Part shown: positions 6,441 to 12,840 of the stretch, one piece after another
How the letters are laid out: each line of letters starts with the position of its first letter
How positions within the stretch are numbered: position 1 is the stretch's first letter
From: UMGS172 sp964424555
Lineage (GTDB): Bacteria > Bacillota > Clostridia > Oscillospirales > Acutalibacteraceae
Assembly (NCBI GenBank): GCA_964424555.1
Contig: CAYRIX010000046.1
Coordinates: 1-12,840 of the forward strand
Length of the DNA: 12,840 nt
Direction: 5' to 3'
The notes under the pieces: generated by a model
What the model was told of the DNA's origin: nothing
Databases searched by the model: none
Seen by the model: only the letters and a program-made list of their open reading frames with translations
Position numbers and translations under genes: made by a program

Positions 6441-7640
6441 ATGAGCCACGAGAAAGATAACAAGAAAAAGAAGACCTTGTATGTCCCCGATGAGGAGGTG
6501 TTGGCCTACAGCCGTGCCAAAATAGAGTCGGAAAAGGATGCCGAGGCTATCACCGATACTTCCGAAGCCGAGCTTGATTTAGCCGAGTCCAATACCGACA
6601 TTGAAGAAATCAAAGCTGATGGGCTTGAGGTCGATAATTCGGATAAAAAGCTTGACGAAAAATCCGAGGACGCTATAGCACCCAAAGGCAAAAAAGACAA
6701 CCGCTTTTTGCGTATCGTCCGTAGGATAATACCGTTAAGATCCGACGACAAAAAGACTATCATTTTGAAATGCGTATCTATTATTGCAGCTCTTGCTTTG
6801 ATAGTCTCGGGTACATACCTGTCTGTGTACTACATAAACGACAGCGTTGAGTACAATAAACTGCAAAACGAGCGCAACAATTACGAAAACAACCGTAACG
6901 ATTATACAAAGAATGAGGATAATCAGTTTTCTAAATTCGATTATCTTAAGACACAGAACTCTGATATAGTCGGTTGGATCACCATACCCAACACAGAGGT
7001 CGATAACCCTGTTTACCAGACCATCGACAACCAGTATTATGTCAACCACGATATGTATAAAAAGGATAATGAGTACGGTGCCATTTTCCTTGACTACCGT
7101 TGTGATATCGACCCCAAATCGCTGTCGCAGAGTCAGATAATCTACGGACACAATATGCGCCGTGGCTCAATGTTCGGCACCTTGAAGGAATATCGTGAGC
7201 TTGATTTTTATAAGCAGAATCCACTAATTTATTTTGACTCTCTTTACGAGCAGCGTGTATACAAGATCTTTGCAATAATGGTTGTCAACGACGGTGAGGA
7301 CAACACCTTCGGTTATACCTACACCGCCTACCGCACCACCTTTACAAGTGACGCCGATTTCAATTCATGGCTCGAGCATAGCCGTGAAAGAAGTCTTTTT
7401 GACATTCCTGTTGACGTAAACAGTCAGGATGAGATACTAGTCCTTTCAACCTGCTGCTACGACTATGACAACGCACGATTTGTGCTTCTTGCAAGACTTG
7501 TGCGTGACGGTGAGGACACAGCGGTAGACACCTCAGCCGCTGTCAAAAACAAGGACGTTATATACTCTAAGGAGTATTACAACAAGAAAAAACTCCCAAT
7601 ACCCGAATTGACATCATCCGAGGAAACTACATCTAAGTAA
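6441..7640 (+). CDS. Class B sortase with a long charged cytoplasmic tail
   Basis: A 399-residue membrane-bound transpeptidase of the sortase B type, which cleaves sorting signals of secreted proteins and joins them to the wall or to other proteins. Residues 1-106 are a Lys/Glu/Asp-rich cytoplasmic tail, 107-131 the membrane anchor (ending ALALIVSGTYLSVYYI), 132-165 an Asn-rich stalk, and 166-355 the sortase domain. Catalytic residues are visible: His237 in IIYGHNM, Cys338 in VLSTC and Arg346 in NARFVLLA. Class B features include DIVGWITIPNT near the start and GHNMRRGSMFGTL. The ATG is chosen because GGAG lies 8 nt upstream and 23 nt separate it from cinA; an in-frame ATG at 6387 lies inside cinA. 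The tail of more than 100 residues before the anchor is unusual; most sortases have only a few. No sorting-signal substrate is complete in the window. Confidence 0.93.
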   Translation: MSHEKDNKKKKTLYVPDEEVLAYSRAKIESEKDAEAITDTSEAELDLAESNTDIEEIKADGLEVDNSDKKLDEKSEDAIAPKGKKDNRFLRIVRRIIPLRSDDKKTIILKCVSIIAALALIVSGTYLSVYYINDSVEYNKLQNERNNYENNRNDYTKNEDNQFSKFDYLKTQNSDIVGWITIPNTEVDNPVYQTIDNQYYVNHDMYKKDNEYGAIFLDYRCDIDPKSLSQSQIIYGHNMRRGSMFGTLKEYRELDFYKQNPLIYFDSLYEQRVYKIFAIMVVNDGEDNTFGYTYTAYRTTFTSDADFNSWLEHSRERSLFDIPVDVNSQDEILVLSTCCYDYDNARFVLLARLVRDGEDTAVDTSAAVKNKDVIYSKEYYNKKKLPIPELTSSEETTSK

Positions 7641-7687
7641 AAAAATAATCCTGAATATTAAAGAAATATAAAGATAAGGAGGATAAC

Positions 7688-10588
7688 ATGGCCAAGGACG
7701 TCAAAATAGAAGTTTTATACTACAAGACGGCTACCGATATTTCGTTAGAATTCGGTCTGCACGGGAACTATCCCCTGCGTCTTTTATCCTCCAACTGTGA
7801 CGATATTGACTCTCTTTTCCGTGCGTTAAAGCGTGCGGTTTCCCGAAGCGAGATAATTATTACGGTCGGTGGATTTGATCATGAGCTTCCTCGTTTCATT
7901 GCCCGAGCAATAAAAAAGGAATGCATCGAGCCTGATTACAAAGAGCTCGGTATAATAGCTGAAACCAAATACCGTATACCTCAAGGCTCTGACCCGTTGA
8001 GCTCAAAATCTAAGCGCTTCGGCGGATTCTTGATCGAAAGCGGTCCACAGACTATTATCAGCCTTGTTGATGACCGCAAAATAAGGCTTGATATCGTCAA
8101 AGAATTTCTTGTGGACTACATCACAGAGCATCACAAGGTTTTTAACACTCCTTTCGGTATTCCTATGGGCAGAGCTTCAAGCCCTGAAGCCACCGAAGCA
8201 ACCGTGCCACCAGAGACTCCCTCTTTTTCTCGAAATGAGAATAGCGTCAAGCCGTCGAATGATGAAACTGTCATTGAGCAGACTCTCCCCTCTAATGATG
8301 AGCCTTGCGATATATCGGATGAGGCTGAGACGTGCTCAGACGCTGACATTATATCTGAACAAGCTGCTGAAACACCCGATGTGTCAAACTCAACATCTTC
8401 ACAGCCCGTAACCGATATTGAGGACAACGCTTCTGACCTAACGGAAGAACTGCCGCCCGTGTTGCCTGAAACCGATGACATTTTAGATGTCGAGCTTGAG
8501 CTTGATATCGAAGACGGTGACGAGACCGATAGTATTAAAATACACGAGTTTGATAGTTACAGCACCGAAAAGTATTCAAGCCGCCGCAGAAAACGTATTG
8601 TTAGACTGGTCTGCCTTGTTTTATCCTTGCTTGTGATTATCGGCATGTGTACCTGCATGCTTATATGCCCTGACAACCGTACAGTAAACGGTGATGTTGA
8701 CTATTATTCATACCTTGGCAAGCTTTACAGCTCTTTCTATAACGATCCCGTTTCTGCTTTTGAAGAAATACTTAGTAAAAATAATACATTTACCGCATGG
8801 TTGGATTTTCGGGCAGCTAATGTTTATCACCCCGTCATGTCGGTGAGTAACCCGTTAAACAGCACCGATTATATGACCTCGCTTCCCGACGGCACTTCTC
8901 ATGCCGCAGGCAGTTTGATAACAAAAGAGAGCTCCGGCTCATTGGTGACCTTGGATAATATCGTAATATACGGAAACGCCTCGGCAGGCGGTATTTTTGA
9001 AAGCTTGGCTCTTAGTAGCAGTAATAGTTCAGTAAACAGCACTCTCACCCTTTCTGATGACCATTATTCATCCGAGTGGACCGTGTTTTCGACCTTTACA
9101 GACGATGATAATACCGACTTTTACGGTATTTTAAACACCCTTGAAGATCCCGACAGCAAGCTTACATATATACATCAGCTTCAACAGTCCTCTTTGGTCA
9201 CATCTGACATTAAGATGTCTGGCAACGAAGCCTTGCTTATTTTGGTCGGTATTAACGGAAACAAAAACCATATAGCAGCCGCATTACTTTCATCGGTCAA
9301 GGTGTTGTCGGGCTCAAAGCCTGTAACCGATACGGTATCCTCTGAGATAAGCAGCTCCGACTCGGATTCGAGCCTCGATAAAGACACAGTATCCGAAGAA
9401 GAGGACATTACAGGTGAGGCGGGACAAACACCTGACACCCCCGATATAATTCTTCCTCCTCTCCCCTCTGATGAGACCTCTTCCGATGTGAGCTCGACCG
9501 AGCCCTCTAAGGTAACCTCAACCGAAGCTACCTCGTCTAAGGTGTCATCCTCTGCCATAGCGTCGTCTACGCAGTCTCATACTTCTTCATCCTCGTCGAC
9601 TGCTTCCGAGTCCTCATCTTTGATTGGCAATGTATCGAGCAATGTCTCGTCGAACACCTCGACCAATACCTCTAATACTTCGACCAACACCTCGACCGGT
9701 GTTTCCTCTGTTGTCAGCTCGTCGACCGTCACTTCCTCATCGGTATCATCTTCTGAGCCTGCTAAGCCTGCGGTCGATCCAATGTATACTTGGGATATCA
9801 CGCTTTATGTCAAGGATAAAAAGACAGGCACTCTTTATGAGGGCGATGCGGTGGATATCGTTGCAATGATAATTGAGATTGAAATGAGCCCGACTATTGA
9901 CCCCAAGGAAGCTGTCAAGGCTCAAGCGGTGGCCGCCTATAACTGGTTGCTTAATAACGGAGCAACCAAAGAAAGCACTGCGCCCACGGTGTCGCTCGAT
10001 AAGAATACTACGGCTCAGGCCAAGCAATATGCAGCCGAGGCAAAGGGCATGCTGGTAATGTACGGCAACACCGTTGCCAAGACTAATTATTATGCTTATT
10101 CCGCAGGTATGACCGCCAACACTCAGGATATCTGGGGAGGTACTGCCTACCCTTACCTGCAAAGTGTTGATTGCTCGGTCGATAAGGAGCTTAAGGATTT
10201 TATCACAACGAAAACCTATACTTCAGATGTTATTAAGGAACTGATATTAGAAAAATGCGGAATAGATGTCAGTGAAATGCCTAAGTCCGATTGGATAAAG
10301 CCTTTAAAGTACGACCAAAACAACCTGTATTGTCTGACCGTCAGCATCGGTGGAAAGGAATATAAGGGAGCATATCTGAGATCTACATTGTTGGAATACG
10401 GCATACGCTCAACAGCATATACAGTAGCCTACAATGAGGCTGATGACAGCTTTACGTTTACAGTCAAGGGTTACGGCCACGGTGTCGGCATGAGCCAGCG
10501 AGGTGCAAAGGCCTATGCAAAGCAAGGCTGGACCTGTGAGCAAATACTGACCCACTTTTTCACAGGCACAACAGTTGTAAAATATTAG
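7688..10588 (+). CDS. Membrane SpoIID-domain protein with pseudo-MoCF and pseudo-sortase domains
   Basis: A 966-residue chimera. (1) Residues 38-145 resemble a degenerate MoCF domain: AVSRSEIIITVGGF aligns without gaps to AVDRSDAVIITGGL of the CinA encoded upstream, but the GPTPDD motif is replaced. (2) 163-295 is acidic and low in complexity. (3) RRRKR (299-303), then a membrane segment 304-327. (4) 357-540 aligns to the sortase encoded just upstream (F-x12-W-x10-PV, then IYGN for IYGH), but the catalytic His, Cys and Arg are lost. (5) 541-697 is a Ser/Thr-rich wall-spanning linker. (6) 698-966 is a SpoIID/LytB domain with IEIEMSP (candidate catalytic Glu in EM), EAVKAQAVAA, YSAGMTANTQDIWGG and GYGHGVGMSQRGA. 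SpoIID is a lytic transglycosylase acting on denuded glycan in engulfment; this is a different, much longer architecture. AAGGAGGAT at 7676-7684 supports the ATG. Domain 6 is certain, domain 4 probable, domain 1 plausible. Confidence 0.88.
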   Translation: MAKDVKIEVLYYKTATDISLEFGLHGNYPLRLLSSNCDDIDSLFRALKRAVSRSEIIITVGGFDHELPRFIARAIKKECIEPDYKELGIIAETKYRIPQGSDPLSSKSKRFGGFLIESGPQTIISLVDDRKIRLDIVKEFLVDYITEHHKVFNTPFGIPMGRASSPEATEATVPPETPSFSRNENSVKPSNDETVIEQTLPSNDEPCDISDEAETCSDADIISEQAAETPDVSNSTSSQPVTDIEDNASDLTEELPPVLPETDDILDVELELDIEDGDETDSIKIHEFDSYSTEKYSSRRRKRIVRLVCLVLSLLVIIGMCTCMLICPDNRTVNGDVDYYSYLGKLYSSFYNDPVSAFEEILSKNNTFTAWLDFRAANVYHPVMSVSNPLNSTDYMTSLPDGTSHAAGSLITKESSGSLVTLDNIVIYGNASAGGIFESLALSSSNSSVNSTLTLSDDHYSSEWTVFSTFTDDDNTDFYGILNTLEDPDSKLTYIHQLQQSSLVTSDIKMSGNEALLILVGINGNKNHIAAALLSSVKVLSGSKPVTDTVSSEISSSDSDSSLDKDTVSEEEDITGEAGQTPDTPDIILPPLPSDETSSDVSSTEPSKVTSTEATSSKVSSSAIASSTQSHTSSSSSTASESSSLIGNVSSNVSSNTSTNTSNTSTNTSTGVSSVVSSSTVTSSSVSSSEPAKPAVDPMYTWDITLYVKDKKTGTLYEGDAVDIVAMIIEIEMSPTIDPKEAVKAQAVAAYNWLLNNGATKESTAPTVSLDKNTTAQAKQYAAEAKGMLVMYGNTVAKTNYYAYSAGMTANTQDIWGGTAYPYLQSVDCSVDKELKDFITTKTYTSDVIKELILEKCGIDVSEMPKSDWIKPLKYDQNNLYCLTVSIGGKEYKGAYLRSTLLEYGIRSTAYTVAYNEADDSFTFTVKGYGHGVGMSQRGAKAYAKQGWTCEQILTHFFTGTTVVKY
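9653..9697 (+). repeat. Short in-frame tandem repeat coding NTST units
   Basis: Four adjacent units of 12, 9, 12 and 12 nt encode NTST, NTS, NTST and NTST (residues 656-670 of the SpoIID protein). The first and last units are identical (AACACCTCGACC). The linker around them is almost all Ser and Thr. Such repeats can change copy number by slippage without breaking the frame, which would alter the reach of the SpoIID domain through the wall. Confidence 0.7.
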
Positions 10589-10599
10589 AGAGGTGTAAC

Positions 10600-11088
10600 A
10601 TGGTAGAGTCATTAATCGATTTTTTCAGCGGATTACCTGAGGAGGTTGTGATATTCATTATCTCAATGCTCCCCATAGTAGAACTCAGAGGCGGACTGAT
10701 TGCTGCATCAATACTCAATGTTGAGTGGTATATTGCCTTCCCTATATGCGTTTTAGGTAATATGCTGCCGATACCCTTTATCCTACTGTTCATACGCAAA
10801 ATATTTGACTTTTTGCGTGATAAGCCTGTTTTCAGACGCATTATCCCAAAATTAGAGAAAAAAGCAGGAGAAAAAGGCAGTAAGATAAATAAAGGCCGTT
10901 TCTGGGGATTGTTTACCTTTGTTGCAATACCAATACCCGGCACAGGCGCATGGATGGGTGCTTTAGCAGCAACCATGCTTGATATAAGAATGAAACGCTC
11001 ACTCCCGATAATTACACTGGGTGTGGCAACTGCAGGAGTGCTGATGCTTGTAATCTCTTACTTTATCCCGGGACTGTTCGGATTCTGA
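10600..11088 (+). CDS. Small multidrug-export-like membrane protein (COG2426)
   Basis: A 162-residue integral membrane protein of the Sm_multidrug_ex family (PF06695, COG2426). The family name comes from a drug-export annotation; the real substrate is not established. Hydrophobic segments lie near residues 16-40, 43-66, 100-127 and 131-158. Family motifs are visible: MLPIVELRGGLIAA (the ELRGG signature), GNMLPIPFILLF and AIPIPGTGAWMG, in two related halves. The basic loop 67-98 (RKIFDFLRDKPVFRR and GEKGSKINKGRF) probably faces the cytoplasm. The ATG is 11 nt after the SpoIID-protein stop, with AGAGGTG at 10588-10594 overlapping that stop. It is the last gene before a strong terminator, so it probably shares the operon transcript. 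No functional tie to wall metabolism can be read from the sequence. Confidence 0.88.
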   Translation: MVESLIDFFSGLPEEVVIFIISMLPIVELRGGLIAASILNVEWYIAFPICVLGNMLPIPFILLFIRKIFDFLRDKPVFRRIIPKLEKKAGEKGSKINKGRFWGLFTFVAIPIPGTGAWMGALAATMLDIRMKRSLPIITLGVATAGVLMLVISYFIPGLFGF

Positions 11089-11115
11089 TACTTACATTAT
11101 GTAATACATAAGCAG

Positions 11116-11150
11116 ATACTCCCCTTGGTTTCAAGGGGAGTATTTTGTGT
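11116..11150 (+). terminator. Strong Rho-independent terminator of the nifZ-to-COG2426 operon
   Basis: A perfect 12-bp stem, ATACTCCCCTTG (11116-11127) with CAAGGGGAGTAT (11132-11143), closes over a GTTT loop and is followed by a T-rich tail. It lies 28 nt after the last stop codon of the plus-strand gene run and separates it from the secreted-protein gene. Confidence 0.92.
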
Positions 11151-11252
11151 AATAAAACCACAGTGATATACTGTATATTGAAGATAAACAAAATATTACT
11201 GTTAAAATAAAAAAATAATATGATAATATCGTAAATAATTTGCAAAAACATC

Positions 11253-11281
11253 TTGAATAATTTATTTCATTGTTTTATAAT
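11253..11281 (+). promoter_or_regulatory. Sigma-A promoter of the secreted-protein gene
   Basis: A -35 TTGAAT (11253-11258), a 17-nt spacer and a perfect -10 TATAAT (11276-11281). Transcription should begin near 11288, giving a leader of about 66 nt. The upstream stretch 11151-11252 is very AT-rich and could act as an UP-like element; it contains no gene. Confidence 0.8.
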
Positions 11282-11284
11282 GTA

Positions 11285-11358
11285 TTCATAAAAGTATCAC
11301 TATGCGCAAATCTACCCCTAGCAAAAAAATAATTTAAAAAGGAGGATACTTTTATGAA
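11285..11358 (+). promoter_or_regulatory. 14-bp perfect inverted repeat enclosing leader and start codon
   Basis: TTCATAAAAGTATC (11285-11298) is the exact reverse complement of GATACTTTTATGAA (11345-11358), with 46 nt between. The right arm contains the ATG (11354-11356) and the last two bases of the GGAGGA ribosome binding site (11341-11346). The left arm begins at or a few bases before the predicted transcription start, so the first bases of the mRNA could pair with its own start codon and block translation until melted or bound. At DNA level it could also be an operator pair or a recombination trace. The arms are certain; the role is inference. Confidence 0.6.
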
Positions 11359-12840
11359 AAACACTTTTAGAAAGGCTGTCAGTGTAATACTTGCTGTCAT
11401 GATGTTGGTGTCATTGTGCACAGTAGCTATTACCTCTGTTTCAGCCGAAACAACCGAAGTCCCAACATTAAAGGACTTCAACATTGTTAAAGGACAATTT
11501 GGCGATGCTGAGCCTGTTGTTGCCGATCCTGTTGTTGACGGCGGCTATGCGGTGACGTTAAATGTCACTGAAGGCGCACGTCGCGGTTACCTGCTATCTG
11601 ATGGTACAGACAGTGCCGCAGATGGCGAGATTGACCCGTTCGCACCCGTTGACGCTACGTACTACACCGTAAGATTCGATTATTATATCGAATCCGCCTC
11701 AGGCACTACCAGCTTCAAGCTTTATTACGGTGCAGAGGACCCCTCCACATCCAAAACAGGTGGAGAAATCGAGACCACCTCTGACAAAGGTAGCGCAGTA
11801 AATATCTGTAATAGTGATGCCTATATAGAGTCTGTCACCGGTGACGGTGAGTGGCACACTGGTGCTATCAGCTTTAAGGCCATATCTAACAGAACAAACG
11901 GAAGCGGTGTTGAACTTCCGTATCTCTATCTTACCGCTTATGCAGGTAAAGATGAAAACGGTAACCACATGACCGGATATTTGAAGAACATTGAGATCAT
12001 CACTGAAACCACTGCTGTTTCATATTCAAACAACGAGGTTTACCTCGACCACTACTTTAACGAAGACGGTACTGCCAATACCGATATGTTCCAGGCTATC
12101 GCTAACAACGGCTCGGCTTCTCCCATGACCGGCTCTTATGTTGATACTGACGGCTATGTATTCGTTCCCACCTCCGATGTGCTTGATACAGCATATACCT
12201 ATGGTCAGAATATAAAAGCATCGGCTGACTACATCGAGCTTTTGGATGCCAATGGTACGACTTATAAATCTTCAAGTGATACCGGTTACACTTCCTACGC
12301 TAACAATGCTGCCCAGAACAGATTTTGCCTTGTAAAGTATAAGGTTACAAAGCTTGGAGACAGCGGTTTTGCTTGTATCGGATTTGGCCGTGCTTCAACA
12401 ACTGCCGGTTCAACAATTGCTTATAGCTCAATTAAAGCGACAACCGTTTCTTCCGATTGGGCATACGCAGTATTCCATATGTGCAGTAATGCTGCAGACA
12501 AAGAACTCAGACTTTCTTTTGGCGGTATAGGCTCAGAGATAGTTATTGATTCTGTCTACTACTGCTACACAGGTCTAAACACCAATGTTATTTGCGCAAC
12601 CTTTAACGACAACGGTGAGCTTAACATCCGTGCAGGCTATAAGGGCACCGACTTTGCCCCTGTTATGGGTGACGGCGCAAACGCCGAGAACCTTGCAATG
12701 GGCGAGAAGTTCATGGGTTGGTATGATACCACAAGCTTCGCTACAGCAGAGCCTGTTACCACCTTCCCCGATGCTAACGCAACACTTTATGCACGTTACC
12801 CCTCTACCATTATCGATTTTACCCATAGAACCTCTTGGAC
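11354..12840 (+). CDS. Secreted cell-surface protein, 3' end outside window
   Basis: An open frame of 495 codons with no stop before the window edge. It starts at an ATG 7 nt after GGAGGA. Residues 1-32 form a Sec signal peptide: basic MKNTFRK, a hydrophobic core (AVSVILAVMMLVSLCTVAIT), and probable cleavage after SVSA, before ETTEV. The Cys in the core lacks a lipobox context (Leu at -1), so it is not a lipoprotein. The mature part has two beta-rich stretches (about 60-215 and 225-420), each with the look of a carbohydrate-binding or adhesin sandwich; I cannot name the family. Near 455-485, GEKFMGWYDTT, then TFPDANATLYARY, matches the InlB B-repeat (Listeria-Bacteroides repeat) found in clostridial surface proteins. 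Downstream could lie more repeats and an anchor. It has its own promoter and a terminator separates it from the sortase operon. Function unknown. Confidence 0.82.
   Translation, partial: MKNTFRKAVSVILAVMMLVSLCTVAITSVSAETTEVPTLKDFNIVKGQFGDAEPVVADPVVDGGYAVTLNVTEGARRGYLLSDGTDSAADGEIDPFAPVDATYYTVRFDYYIESASGTTSFKLYYGAEDPSTSKTGGEIETTSDKGSAVNICNSDAYIESVTGDGEWHTGAISFKAISNRTNGSGVELPYLYLTAYAGKDENGNHMTGYLKNIEIITETTAVSYSNNEVYLDHYFNEDGTANTDMFQAIANNGSASPMTGSYVDTDGYVFVPTSDVLDTAYTYGQNIKASADYIELLDANGTTYKSSSDTGYTSYANNAAQNRFCLVKYKVTKLGDSGFACIGFGRASTTAGSTIAYSSIKATTVSSDWAYAVFHMCSNAADKELRLSFGGIGSEIVIDSVYYCYTGLNTNVICATFNDNGELNIRAGYKGTDFAPVMGDGANAENLAMGEKFMGWYDTTSFATAEPVTTFPDANATLYARYPSTIIDFTHRTSW

Noticed and set aside
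9181..9801. Two minus-strand Glu/Val-rich open frames opposite the Ser/Thr linker
   Set aside because: Reverse complements of Ser/Thr/Asp codons yield long Glu/Val/Asp frames without stops; this is a composition artefact.
11160..11174. ACAGT-GATAT-ACTGT dyad upstream of the secreted-protein gene
   Set aside because: Five-bp arms in AT-rich DNA, some 80 nt before the -35 box, are too weak to call an operator.
11299..11344. Possible preQ1 or other known riboswitch in the leader of the secreted-protein gene
   Set aside because: A CTAG and an A-rich run recall preQ1-I, but the order and the stem are wrong. I cannot match it to any known class.
1..12840. Mobile element, phage, CRISPR or toxin-antitoxin system
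   Set aside because: No transposase, integrase, direct-repeat array, cas gene or toxin-antitoxin pair is visible; the genes are core or envelope functions.

Overview
The window looks like chromosome of a spore-forming, low-to-mid GC Clostridia member, most like the Oscillospiraceae/Ruminococcaceae. The evidence is the Firmicutes-type rplU-prp-rpmA cluster with an N-extended L27, a YpeB spore-germination protein, a nifZ-thiI pair in which ThiI has no rhodanese domain, a class B sortase, SpoIID-family wall chemistry, strong GGAGG ribosome binding sites, and an intergenic three-hairpin repeat of a kind common in that group. I see no rRNA, tRNA, CRISPR array, transposase or phage gene.

Layout. 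Positions 1-50 hold three back-to-back hairpins (an interspersed repeat cut by the window edge). On the minus strand, read right to left, are ypeB (2570-1239), a clean sigma-A promoter with an L21-leader-like RNA (1204-1096), then rplU (1095-787), prp (778-461) and rpmA (458-174), closed by a strong terminator (162-135). The divergent gap 2571-2758 separates these from a long plus-strand run: cysteine desulfurase nifZ/iscS (2759-3904), thiI (3906-5075), cinA (5083-6417), class B sortase (6441-7640), a 966-residue membrane protein ending in a SpoIID domain (7688-10588) and a small COG2426 membrane protein (10600-11088), followed by a strong terminator (11116-11150). Spacing is tight (1-47 nt), so this is probably one operon. 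A separate sigma-A promoter at 11253-11281 then drives a secreted protein that runs off the right edge; its 5' leader carries a 14-bp perfect inverted repeat that includes the start codon.

How the genes work together. NifZ should hand sulfur to ThiI for 4-thiouridine in tRNA. Prp trims the N-terminal extension of L27, and both are encoded in the same cluster. The sortase and the SpoIID protein act outside the membrane on the cell wall.

The most unusual item is the SpoIID protein. Between its membrane segment and its Ser/Thr linker is a region that aligns almost without gaps to the sortase encoded just upstream, but the catalytic His, Cys and Arg are gone. Its cytoplasmic N-terminus resembles the first (MoCF) domain of the CinA encoded two genes upstream, again with the signature motif lost. 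The chimera thus repeats, in the same order, degenerate copies of its two upstream neighbours, joined to an apparently intact SpoIID domain.
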